Source: a virus. Taken from it: DNA of 24,541 bases. The position numbers and the translations under genes are program-made. Shown here piece after piece: positions 13,719 to 24,300 of this stretch. Location of the stretch: IMG/VR virus record IMGVR_UViG_3300029448_000422, positions 1-24,541 of that record. One strand, 5' to 3'. Under the pieces are notes generated by a model. It saw nothing but the letters and a program-made list of their open reading frames with translations, was not told the origin of the DNA and did not search any database. The stretch's first letter is position 1. Every line of letters starts with the position of its first letter.

Positions 13719-16700
13719 CTAAGGCGTAATATTAACATTCATTGTATCCTCATTTTTAATTTGTGATCTAAGTTCTGCTCTACGTTTTTGTAGTGTATTT
13801 AAAGCAGCATTATTTCTTGCTCTAAGATTTAAACCTTCTGGTCCTATAACTAATGAAAGCAATTCTTTAACCTGTCCCATAGTAAGTTGTTCTGCTTTAA
13901 GATTAATATCAGATTTTTCTATATATCTTTTAATGGCAGCTGATTTTCCTGCAGCATTTAAAGTTTTTCTTTTACTATATGCATCTATAGTTTCGCCTTC
14001 AGCTTTTCTTTCATCACTCATACGAGAAAACATTGTAGTTAAATTACTATAAGATTTACCAGTACCAGAAACTTCTGTAAACAAATGAGCTAATCCCTTG
14101 AATGCTGCACCTGGTTGTAAGCTACTTGCAGCTTGCCAATTTATTGTATCGCTATCATTCATAGCATTAACTTTTGTCATTGTTTCATTATACCAATCAT
14201 CTAATATTGTTTGTGTATAATCGTGATTCATTAGAGATTCTTTATGATGCTTATTTGCTTCAGCTCGGACAGCTGAAAATGATCCTAAGTCTACTATAAA
14301 CGCATCAAAAATAGGAAGCGCAAAAGTATTTGATCCACCTAATCTTTCTGTATCAGATTGGATTCTATTATAAGAACCACCACTTAATGTACGACCAACC
14401 ATATTTCCATCATAACTTTGTACAGGTACGGGTAAAGATAATCCTACAGTTCGACCACCAACCTGATCTTTTCCTTGAACTTTTCTTACAGCTGAAGGAG
14501 ACGTTTTAGTTTTATAAAATTGTACAGTTACTTTTCTTCTTGGATCTTTAAATTCAAATGAACTTTGCTTTACATTTTCTGGATCTGTTTCTTTAGCAGA
14601 CAAGTAAGAAGTAAAACCCATTGCATTTTTAAATGATAAAACATTTTCCGTTAATACAGAAAGTTGTGCATTACTTTTAACAACTTGATTAATCTGTAAA
14701 GTTTCAGGATCAAAGGTTTCATATATTGAATCAACTAATAATGAATGTAAAAAGTTAATTACTTTACCTTGATCAAGACCGTTTTGATTTATCAGTTGTG
14801 TAATTTCACCACCCTGAAATACAGTTGCATCAACATGCTGTTGTAAAGAAACTAAATCCTGACCATATCCCATAGTCATAGGTGATTTTTTTAAAAATCT
14901 TTCTTTATCTTTAATAGCAAACTCTAAAATTTCTCTATAAATTGGTGCTTGATTTTCAGGGATACCACCAATACCTGTAGCTGCATCAACTTTATTTCTC
15001 ATAGTATCTGCCATTGCATCACGCAAATCTTTATACTCATCTAGCTTAGCTGTAATATTACCTATAGCTGGTGTTAAAGTTCCGGATCTTTTTGCAATTG
15101 GTACACTTCCTAATAGCATAGCCATTGTTGCAGGTCCATGTGTTTTACCATCTATCTCTGCAATAATTGAAGACTTATGTATTGTATTTGTTTTACTTGC
15201 ATTATCCCATTTAGCTAAGTCCATAAAGTAATCCGCATATAATATTGCTTCTTCTTTTTCTTCACCTAAAAATGTTTTTAAATCATTACCTAATTCATCT
15301 TTATATTCATCTCTTATTCTTTGTTTAATATCAGCTTTAGCCTGATTAGATTGAGCAGACTCTGGTGCTTTTACAACCTCTCTTAGTTGTAACATTAACT
15401 GTTTACTATTTTCAGTATTAAAATTAGCTGTAGCAGTTAACAATTGATTACCCCATCTAACATATTGTGAATATAAACCACCTTGTGTTAGTGCTTCTTG
15501 ATCAAATATTCTTATACGCTCTTCGGCTGATCTAGAAAATCCCATATCTTTTTTAAATGCTTTTTCATATAGCTTTGTAGATAAAATTTCTTTCCAGTTT
15601 CTTTCAATTTCACCATTTGTATTTGGTTTAAATTGATAAATATTTCCACTACCTGTTAAGAAACGAATTAGCTTATGTGCCTGTGGACTATATACAGTTT
15701 GTTGATCATGTATCCTACCGGTTAATGCTTGTAAAGCAAAAGTTAAATGATTAGCTTTTCCTGAATACTCAGCTGCACCACCAATAACATTTAAAAACTT
15801 TTCTCTTTGTTCTTGTATAATACTATTAGGATTATAATTTTCAGCAAGCTTTTGCAGGCTCTTTGATTTTTCTTCTAGTCCTTGTTCAGCAGCACGCTTA
15901 GCCGCAAAGAATAGCAATCTTTTTTCAGCTTCAGCTTCTTTAAATTTTTCTGTGCCTATTTGAAATATACTTGCATAAGTTTGTTGATTCGGATCTGTGC
16001 TAAGAGAATTTATTATTGCAGATGTACCTAACATAAATACTAACGCTTCTCTACGAGGATCGTTTATAAAGGCTGTCTTGTTTGCATTGATCATTGCTTC
16101 ATCAACAATACTAGTATCACCCATTTTTCCTAGTACAGTAGTTACATTTCTTGTATATGTTTTTGCTTCAGTTTCTTTCTTACCTGTTTCAGTAGGAGCT
16201 AAGTTAGGTTTTACTTCAGGTTGTGCCATAAAACCTTTTGCTTTATTTCTTAATACTTCAATAGCTCTTACACCATTTGGTTGTAAAGTAAAAATTACTT
16301 GACCATCTTGCAAAACAGGTTCGCGATATAATACATCAGGATTTGATTCAGCGTAAACTTCTTTTGCTTGATCTCCTAAAAAAGTAAAAGCTTCAGAGCT
16401 TACTTGATCATAGTCTTGAACATATGAATCCGTATCTAAACCTTTTTGTTCGGCTTGTACTCTTTTCCAATTTCTATAAATATCTCGACCCAACTTTTCA
16501 TTACCTTTTGCTTTAGTAAACTTATAACCTAAAGGTTGAAATGGTTCTATATTACCTTCTGGATCTGTACCTTCTTTAACATCTGCAAATTGATCTACAT
16601 TATTATCAGCTTGAAACATTGATTGTAATAATGATTGTTCAACAGTTAAAGACATAACACGTCCTAACTCTGGATCAATAACCATATTACCATCAGGTGC

Positions 16701-17357
16701 TACAATAGATGCATCAAGTAAATCTTTTTGAAACATTAAAGCCTGTGTGCCTACATTAACAAGTGAACCTTTTTTAATAGGTGCTGTTGGCTGTATGTCA
16801 GAAGTAGCTCTATCTTCAAATGCAGTTTCTGTAAAACCAGTTTCAACTAAAACACTATCATCGCCAGTTTGTTTTGCTAAAGCTAAAGACTCAGGTGTAT
16901 ACCTAATATTTTTTGTTACCTTTGTACCTGCAACTTTTTCTTGAAAAACTTTATTAAAATTTTCACCTCTTTGAAGTGCTTGATAGTATGGCATATTTTT
17001 ATTAACAGCATCAGGATCTAAACTTGTTACACCTAAAGTACTTAAAATAGATGGTACTCGATCTAACTCTCTTTGCTGTGTATCTAAATCTGTTGTTGCA
17101 CCTTCAATTAATGTTTGTGATACATTATCAACTGGGGCGCTTGGTTCTACTGCAATATCTTCATTTATTTCTGGAGCTAATGCTTCACCTGTTACTTCAG
17201 TTCCTAATAAAAAAGGATTATCTTCTGGTTTAGAAGGTAACTCTGTAGGTGTAACTGGTGCAAATAATTGTTCAGTTGGTATATTAGCTGCACTATCTTC
17301 TAAAGGTAATTTTAATTGTGCACCTGGTAATACACTTGGTCCGCTAAATTTAGCCAT
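13719..17357 (-). CDS. Putative virion-associated single-subunit RNA polymerase
   Basis: 1212 residues; the last of three giant minus-strand genes, two bases after its neighbour, with ribosome-binding site GGAGA about six bases before the ATG. The first 100 residues look disordered. The central and C-terminal parts carry RNA-polymerase-like motifs in order: LTGR (545-548) followed by VYSPQ, like the GR...NPQ region of T7; EIDGKTHG (734-741, Asp736), like motif A; KKSPMTMGYG (823-832), with Lys823 eight residues before Tyr831 exactly as T7 Lys631/Tyr639; and LPIFDAFIVD (1014-1023, Asp1018), like motif C HDSF, followed by a T7-like acidic helical end. Motif C has Phe in place of His. Spacing falls between that of T7 and phage N4 virion polymerase. 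If right, it would enter the cell with the DNA. Otherwise it is an internal virion protein of unknown function. Confidence 0.6.
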   Translation of the reverse strand: MAKFSGPSVLPGAQLKLPLEDSAANIPTEQLFAPVTPTELPSKPEDNPFLLGTEVTGEALAPEINEDIAVEPSAPVDNVSQTLIEGATTDLDTQQRELDRVPSILSTLGVTSLDPDAVNKNMPYYQALQRGENFNKVFQEKVAGTKVTKNIRYTPESLALAKQTGDDSVLVETGFTETAFEDRATSDIQPTAPIKKGSLVNVGTQALMFQKDLLDASIVAPDGNMVIDPELGRVMSLTVEQSLLQSMFQADNNVDQFADVKEGTDPEGNIEPFQPLGYKFTKAKGNEKLGRDIYRNWKRVQAEQKGLDTDSYVQDYDQVSSEAFTFLGDQAKEVYAESNPDVLYREPVLQDGQVIFTLQPNGVRAIEVLRNKAKGFMAQPEVKPNLAPTETGKKETEAKTYTRNVTTVLGKMGDTSIVDEAMINANKTAFINDPRREALVFMLGTSAIINSLSTDPNQQTYASIFQIGTEKFKEAEAEKRLLFFAAKRAAEQGLEEKSKSLQKLAENYNPNSIIQEQREKFLNVIGGAAEYSGKANHLTFALQALTGRIHDQQTVYSPQAHKLIRFLTGSGNIYQFKPNTNGEIERNWKEILSTKLYEKAFKKDMGFSRSAEERIRIFDQEALTQGGLYSQYVRWGNQLLTATANFNTENSKQLMLQLREVVKAPESAQSNQAKADIKQRIRDEYKDELGNDLKTFLGEEKEEAILYADYFMDLAKWDNASKTNTIHKSSIIAEIDGKTHGPATMAMLLGSVPIAKRSGTLTPAIGNITAKLDEYKDLRDAMADTMRNKVDAATGIGGIPENQAPIYREILEFAIKDKERFLKKSPMTMGYGQDLVSLQQHVDATVFQGGEITQLINQNGLDQGKVINFLHSLLVDSIYETFDPETLQINQVVKSNAQLSVLTENVLSFKNAMGFTSYLSAKETDPENVKQSSFEFKDPRRKVTVQFYKTKTSPSAVRKVQGKDQVGGRTVGLSLPVPVQSYDGNMVGRTLSGGSYNRIQSDTERLGGSNTFALPIFDAFIVDLGSFSAVRAEANKHHKESLMNHDYTQTILDDWYNETMTKVNAMNDSDTINWQAASSLQPGAAFKGLAHLFTEVSGTGKSYSNLTTMFSRMSDERKAEGETIDAYSKRKTLNAAGKSAAIKRYIEKSDINLKAEQLTMGQVKELLSLVIGPEGLNLRARNNAALNTLQKRRAELRSQIKNEDTMNVNITP

Positions 17358-17359
17358 AA

Positions 17360-20300
17360 TTAATCTCCAAATACGCCACTAGCTATATTCCTATTAAATT
17401 GATTGAAAGGTCCAGTGAATGGTGTAGTTTTTAATACCCTATAAAAACCAGTTTCCGGATCACCATCGACAAATTTTTCAGTAGCACTTATAACTCTTGC
17501 TACGTTTGATAATGAAGCAGCCTCACCTGATACAGTTGTAAATAACCATTCAGCCGAGTTCTTAGATGATGATTCATAGATAGGAAAGAAAAAGTTTAAT
17601 GGTCTTTCAGCTACTCCTAATAATCCTGAAGAACCTAATCCTCTTTGAATTTTTTCCATATCATCTAAGTAAGGTGAAGGCTTACCATACTTTAATAAAT
17701 CTTTTAAATATTGTGAGGCAAATCCTAATGCAATCATAGTTGTCATAACAGCAAAAGCATTATACTTCATTGCAGGTGTACCACGTTTAACATACTCACC
17801 CCACATTCTAGGAATATGGTTTGCTGTAAATGTAGCAATAAAACCTTGGAACTGTGTGAACAAAGCTAAGTGTTGGTTCTGATAAAACAATGGTCTATTA
17901 TAAGTACCAGGTAATGCAATAGCTTCATTAACAAAGTTAGCAGAAGCTTGATGCATCATATCATCAAACTCTTTATTTTCTTCAGCTGTCCATTGTCTAG
18001 TATTAATAGAATTTAATTCAATTATTCTATCAACATTAATACCTAAGTTTCTTAACTGCTCTTCAGCTTCTTGAATTTCATTAGTATATATTACATCTTT
18101 TTGAAATAACGGCATAGTGCTTTCTTGTCTATACGTATTAATCAAATTAACTTTATCCATAACAAAGTCACTAGCAATTGATGCTCTAATACTTCTTGTA
18201 TAATCTGTCCATTGTTGTAGCAAAATAATTCTAAAGAAATTATCTAGTAACCTTCTTGACCCATGCGAATTTTCAGTAGCACCTGTCGTTTGTGCAGCAC
18301 CTACATCCCAATCAAAGTAACCTAGTCTTTTAATATTAGATTGTCTTTGTTCTTTTGCTAATTGTCTTTCAGTTGAAGAAAATCTAGGATCTTTAATTGT
18401 TGCCCAAGCTGCTTGTGCAAATTCTTTACTTGCATTCATAATTGTTTTAGATACTTGACCTGGATTTAAAGCTCTAGTTGTAATTGCTAATTCAACAAAC
18501 GAAGATATAACTGCCATAGGTAAGCCAGCCATAGTTGTCCAGAATAATAAGTTCTTTTGGATCTTACTCATTGTTGTATTATCTATACGCTTATAGTTAC
18601 CTGACTCTGCATCTAAATAATCTTGTAGTTGTGCTGCAATCTTATTTACTTTATCTGCTGATACTCCTTGCTCTAATGCTTGATTAAGTTTTTCATTTAT
18701 CTTTTCATTATTATCACCAAGAAATTCTTGATAAGTAATAAATCTCGAAGCTGACTTTGCAGCATTAGATATATTTAAAAATGCATCGCTTTCCATATAC
18801 TCATCGAATGCAGCATTTTCTGCTAAGCCTAACCTTCTTTTTTTATGTGCGGCTGGTATAAACTTTCCTTTACCTACCTGAAATAAACTATCAGCATCAG
18901 TAACATCACCAGAATCTAGTATCTCTCTAGTTAAATCTTTAGCTGTATTTAAATCCATATTATATTCTTTAACTAATGCTGCTGCAAATCCATTAGGATT
19001 TTTTTCAATAGCAACTTTATTAAATGATTTATATCTTTGTAAATAGTTTTGTAGATAACCTACTTCAAATTTTCTACCGTTATTTTCTCTAGCATTTTTT
19101 TGATCTTGATATAATGTGTTTGATAAGTTTTGTGTATCTTTATACCATTTAGATAACCAGGCTTCATGCTTTTTTAAATCATCAGGTAATGTATCCCACT
19201 TAACTTTTACTTTTTTACCAACCCATGTATTAAACTTTTGTATAATACCTGATAATTCTTTTTGATTAATTGATGTAAACCCTGCAGCTTTTGCAATCTC
19301 TGCAGGCGTTTGCACCATATTACGATACTTACTTAATTGATTATGCTTTTTTTCTTCAAAGTGTTCACCTGAATGTATACGCTGTAAGTTACCACCAAAC
19401 ATACTGGCTAGTTCTCGCATAGCTTGTGCAGATCTTTGAGTTGCTTCATCAAATATAAATCGTGTTGATCCTTTCCATAATACTGGTATACTACCCCACA
19501 TATCTTTTACTTTATCAAAAGTATCTTTTTGTTTAGTATTTTTTCTACCAGCATCAACCTTATCTTTAAACTGAGAAGCAGTTGTTCCTCTTCTTTGTAC
19601 ACCTGATGCTGCCTTAGTATTAATTTCTTTTATATCTTGTATTCTATTTGTTTTTCTTTTTTCTTCATTTGCCATTTCACCTGCAAACGATAACTTATTT
19701 GCATCAGCTTCAGCTTGACCGACTGCAATATTTGCCCAAGCTCCTGCATCATATGCAGCACCAGGAATTGCAAAGGCTTTACCCATAGTTCCACCAGCAA
19801 TTGCAGCGTTTAATAATCTATTTTGTAACTCAACAGCATCAAACTCTTTATCACTACCATAAGTTGCAGCTAAATAACCTGTTAGTTCTTGTCCAACTTC
19901 AGTAGATCCTTCACCAACAAAACCAATTGCACCACGTTTTGCAATAGTTTTTAATAAGTTACGAGCTTTTAATTGTTCTTTTGCAACCTTAGCAGCGTTA
20001 CCTAATAGCTTAGCTGCTTCTAATCTAGTTAGTTTATTAATAGTTGATCTTGCAGCAGCTGCTGAAACATTATTTTTTTTCATAACAGCTTGAACAAGTT
20101 TATTTCTAAAGGTACCGTTAAGTAATGTTCCTTTTGTATTACCTAACAATAACTTCACACCTAGTCGATCTAATAAAGTTTGTGTAACACCTGAAGCAAC
20201 AGCTAGTGTTGCACTTCTATTGTTACCTTCCATCTCATTCCAGGTTTGTCCGGTATATATAGATACAGGTAACGCAAGCGACACACCTTTTGTTACAGGT

Positions 20301-21337
20301 GCTAAAGCACTACCAATCATTGTTGCACCCATATAAGGTAATGATATAGCAACATTTGTTCCTAGGTATTCAAAGAACTCTCCCATACTACTAATGTCCC
20401 ATTCGTTTCCGATAACATTACCTTCATCATCAAGAACAGGTTTTAGTGCATTCATTTTTAAATCTGGTTTCTCAGCAAGGTAAGCTCGTTGTCTTGCTAT
20501 ACCTGCTTCACCAATTTCTTCTAGCCAATTAAAATCAGTTTTTTCACCAATCATTTCAGCCATACCATACATACCTTCAATAGCACCAGTCCAACCTACA
20601 TCAAAGCCTTCACTAAAAGGATGTAATGCTTTGTTATCAATTGAACGATCTTGCCAATCTTGAAGTACAGTATGTGATTGATAATTCTTAGCTTCTTGTT
20701 GTCTTAATGCATAAGCTAATATTGTTTCGCCTGGTTGTCTTGGCGCATTTAATCTAGCTAATTCTTTTTCATTAAGCGCAACCTTTTTAAATTCTTTACC
20801 ATACCAGTTTTCAGCATCAGCTGCATTTTCAATTGCAAGCTTTGCTTTTTCAAATTCATTTAAAGGACGATTATTAAAATGATCATTCTGATAATCTTGC
20901 TTAACAGCTTGTCCCCATTGCCATGCTAATATTTCATCAGGAGTGCTATATTTATTTAAATTTAATATACCATGCCTAGCAACTGTTTCTGTAAAGTCTC
21001 TACCAGAATCATCAGTTAATCTAACTAATTGACGACTACCTGTTGCATCTAGCTTAGGACTTCCATCTTCATTTGTTAAGTAATGTATATTATGAAAACC
21101 AAATTGCTCAGCTAAAGTTTGCATTTGTTTATAAGCTGCGGTACCACCTGGAGTTCCAGGACTAAATCCATCTTCAATAATTTTTAAAGTTTCTGGTGCA
21201 TCTAATCCTTCAATTCTAAGTAGCTGTCCTTTAGTATTTCTTAAAGTATCTCCATCAATAAAAGTATGTCCATTACTATTTGGTATTTCTGTTTGAATAG
21301 GTGCAAACAGTTCTGAAGTAGATTCGACTGTTATCAT
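17360..21337 (-). CDS. Large internal virion (DNA ejection) protein with N-terminal nuclease domain
   Basis: 1325 residues, similar in size to T7 gp16. Residues about 22-130 match the staphylococcal-nuclease fold: FIDGDTL (Asp28, Asp30), then RIEGLDAPE with Arg41, Asp46 and Glu49 in the spacing of S. aureus nuclease Arg35, Asp40 and Glu43, and SGRDF near 111-115. The rest is helical with several hydrophobic stretches (about 327-362, 925-955 and 1190-1215), as expected for a protein that inserts into the host envelope. A ribosome-binding site (AGGAG) lies just before the ATG, overlapping the end of the upstream gene. The proposed role is channel formation during genome entry; the nuclease may act on DNA in the cell or be structural. 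Confidence 0.72.
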   Translation of the reverse strand: MITVESTSELFAPIQTEIPNSNGHTFIDGDTLRNTKGQLLRIEGLDAPETLKIIEDGFSPGTPGGTAAYKQMQTLAEQFGFHNIHYLTNEDGSPKLDATGSRQLVRLTDDSGRDFTETVARHGILNLNKYSTPDEILAWQWGQAVKQDYQNDHFNNRPLNEFEKAKLAIENAADAENWYGKEFKKVALNEKELARLNAPRQPGETILAYALRQQEAKNYQSHTVLQDWQDRSIDNKALHPFSEGFDVGWTGAIEGMYGMAEMIGEKTDFNWLEEIGEAGIARQRAYLAEKPDLKMNALKPVLDDEGNVIGNEWDISSMGEFFEYLGTNVAISLPYMGATMIGSALAPVTKGVSLALPVSIYTGQTWNEMEGNNRSATLAVASGVTQTLLDRLGVKLLLGNTKGTLLNGTFRNKLVQAVMKKNNVSAAAARSTINKLTRLEAAKLLGNAAKVAKEQLKARNLLKTIAKRGAIGFVGEGSTEVGQELTGYLAATYGSDKEFDAVELQNRLLNAAIAGGTMGKAFAIPGAAYDAGAWANIAVGQAEADANKLSFAGEMANEEKRKTNRIQDIKEINTKAASGVQRRGTTASQFKDKVDAGRKNTKQKDTFDKVKDMWGSIPVLWKGSTRFIFDEATQRSAQAMRELASMFGGNLQRIHSGEHFEEKKHNQLSKYRNMVQTPAEIAKAAGFTSINQKELSGIIQKFNTWVGKKVKVKWDTLPDDLKKHEAWLSKWYKDTQNLSNTLYQDQKNARENNGRKFEVGYLQNYLQRYKSFNKVAIEKNPNGFAAALVKEYNMDLNTAKDLTREILDSGDVTDADSLFQVGKGKFIPAAHKKRRLGLAENAAFDEYMESDAFLNISNAAKSASRFITYQEFLGDNNEKINEKLNQALEQGVSADKVNKIAAQLQDYLDAESGNYKRIDNTTMSKIQKNLLFWTTMAGLPMAVISSFVELAITTRALNPGQVSKTIMNASKEFAQAAWATIKDPRFSSTERQLAKEQRQSNIKRLGYFDWDVGAAQTTGATENSHGSRRLLDNFFRIILLQQWTDYTRSIRASIASDFVMDKVNLINTYRQESTMPLFQKDVIYTNEIQEAEEQLRNLGINVDRIIELNSINTRQWTAEENKEFDDMMHQASANFVNEAIALPGTYNRPLFYQNQHLALFTQFQGFIATFTANHIPRMWGEYVKRGTPAMKYNAFAVMTTMIALGFASQYLKDLLKYGKPSPYLDDMEKIQRGLGSSGLLGVAERPLNFFFPIYESSSKNSAEWLFTTVSGEAASLSNVARVISATEKFVDGDPETGFYRVLKTTPFTGPFNQFNRNIASGVFGD

Positions 21338-21346
21338 ATAGTACTC

Positions 21347-24300
21347 CTATTTACTTTGAGCTAATCTTAATTTATTAGCTTCAATTGCTTGTTGTAAATA
21401 ATAACCAAACGGTGTATAACCATCAGGTGTATTTGCAACATACTTTGCTCTGTCAGGATCTTGTAAGAAAGATTGATTTAGTTTACCATAAAATCCTTGC
21501 AATGCTTCCTTTTGTTGTTTAGCGTTATTATTACCTGGCAAAATCATATTTAATACGTCTTGATTCATTGTTTTAAATTTATCATTATTTAATTTATAAA
21601 CTGTGTCACCAATTTTTTCTTCAGTAATACCCATTACACCTGCAATATTTCTCATTTCTAATTGTTCTAAATAAGGAATCAATGTAGTTGCTTGAATATT
21701 TCTTGCAGTTGAATCTTGAATTGCTAACTCATATGCGCTTTGAATTTGACCACCAAGCTGCTGCATATTGTAACCATTTTTCTTAGCCCATAATGCAACA
21801 TTTTGTGCGTCACCTTCAGGTAATATTTTAGTTACATATGTTTTCTTTTTACTACCAAGCTTATCAGTTTTAGTAATTGTTTCATCGTAAGTTGTTCTAT
21901 TTTGTGCAATTATTTTTGAAACAATAGAGGCTTGTGCATTAACTTCTTTTTGATACTCATCAGAAGTTGGAACTAATTTAGCATCATCATGATGTCCTTG
22001 AGGTACTCTAGTTTTACCACCATCATAAGAATAATAACTTATATTTTTACCATCAGGTGTAGTAATATTATATTTTAATGCTTGTCTCTTTTTACCTATT
22101 GAATCATAAAAGAATTTACGTTCACCAGTTCCTCTAGGTATTTGTCCTTTAGGTACAAGCACTGACCAGTCTCCACTTTCTTCATATGCTTTTAATGATT
22201 CAGGTGTATACTTAGTTGCATTTTCTCTAATCCATTTCGTTTTAGCTGCAGACTTTGTATCAACTCTATCTAAGTATGATTTTGCTACATACTTTAAAGA
22301 ACCATTATGACTACCTCCTAGCAGTCTTGAACCTAAATAAATTATCGCAGCTCGCTTAAGTTCTTTTGTATCAAATAAATCACCAAAGAATCCTTTAAGT
22401 GTAAACTCTGCATTTTGTTTATCTTTATTGTTACCTTCTTTACCAGTAGAAATAATTTTTTCTTTAGTTATGTTTGGTTTTTCTTCTACAATTGTTTTAG
22501 ATTTTGAAGTGCTTGTCCAAAGATCCATTAACTTTTTATCATTTTTTTCAGATAAAGTAATTGTTTTTTCTTCTGGCTTATTTTTATTTTTTATTTCATT
22601 AATTTTCTTTTCAATTTTTTCATTAACAGAATCATTACCATCTATCTTTTGGCTTTCTAATTTTGTAATTTCTTTTTGATCATCTGCTGATTGTTGCTCA
22701 GATGTAATACGATCTTGTTTTGCTTTCCATGCTTTATGTGCTTTGTCTTGCATAACTGCCATATTAAATTCATTTATCTGTGCATCATAACGCTCTCTAT
22801 TTCCGCTTGTTGCATATAGTTCTTCAATTTGATTTTTTCTATCTTCAGAAATTCTATTAGAGTTAACCGACTGCGGTTCACCTGTACTCGATATAATAAT
22901 ATCATTAAAGAATGTATCTTTAGTTTCTTCATCATTAGCAAAAGCTTGTTCAGCCTGCTGCACTTTATTTGGTTTACCTATTTGATTTGTCATTTGACCA
23001 GAAAACTGTGGTCGACTTTCATAAGTTTTTGGAAATGCTATTTCAGTTAAGCTACGATCTTCACCAGTATAATCTGCTACTCCTTTAGGTAATTCCCCTG
23101 GAGGTACAGCAATACCATCAAGCTCTGGTATTTCAAGATTTGGATTTCCATAGTCTACATCGTTTCTGTTTTTAGTAACTTCAGTTTCAATAGGCACATT
23201 ATTATTTTGCATTTCTGCTAATGCTTTATTATAAGCTTTCAGTCTAAGAGGACTCATGTTATTAGGATTTTGTCCTTCAAAACCAGGAACTACAATAGTA
23301 GGTATAGCAAACTCATCATCGCTTTGTGGCAAGAAAGGATCATCACCTCTATTTAAATTTCCTTTACCTTCCCAATGTTGTAAGTTCCAAGTAGAAGGAT
23401 CTAATACATGTGGTCCACCATGTGCATAATACACTGGTACATTACCACCCTCATTCATTTTTATATTAAGCAATTTATCATACCAACTTTTTTCTTCTTT
23501 TGGTTTAACTGGTTCTTGATATTTTTCTTCACCAGGAAATGATGTTCCTTCTAACATTGATTTAATCATCATAACTTTATTTGCATTAGTCACAGCTGTT
23601 GGACTTTTAGTATAAGGACCTGCATTATAAAACTGATACATAACATTCATTTCGTTATCAGGTGATTCAATAAAATCTTTTTGAAAACCTTTAGCACCTT
23701 TATTTGCATTAGCAACATAATTATCTTTTAATAATTGTAGGTATTGAGCTGATGCTTCTATATTTGCAATTGGATTATTTTGTACATCTTCAAACTTTTT
23801 AAAAGGAAACCTACCATACTTTTCTATTATATCATCAAAGGCTGGTTTTCTAATTTGTCCTAAACCAAAAGCTTTATTTTTTAAATTCTTATCTCCTTCT
23901 GCCGTAGGATTACCAGAACTTTCAGCGTATAAAACTGCTTTTAAAAAGTTAGGATTAAGATTATAACGGTCAGCCGCTTTATTTATAGTGTCATCAAATT
24001 TATTTATATTTGTAAAGTCAACTGACTCTTGCTTAAAATTTGTTGGCATACGATTTTCTTGTTGAAATAATTTATAAAGGTTTGGTTTTTTCATAGGTAA
24101 ACCAGGTATAACCTTCATACCTCGTTCGGCATATTGCGGCATATCTTCTTGTATTTCTCTTCCATGATCATTCATTTGTTTAATGACTGGCCCATATATA
24201 TCTGTTGCTTCTTTATTAACTACAAACTCACCAGGGGTTAACCAAGCAGGTACTGTATCTGTACCTTTAGGATCTCCAGGATGATCATACATAGGCATAG

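Noticed and set aside
15997-17233. Plus-strand frames inside the putative virion polymerase gene
   Set aside because: Shadows of a 1212-codon gene; hydrophobic low-information products without context.
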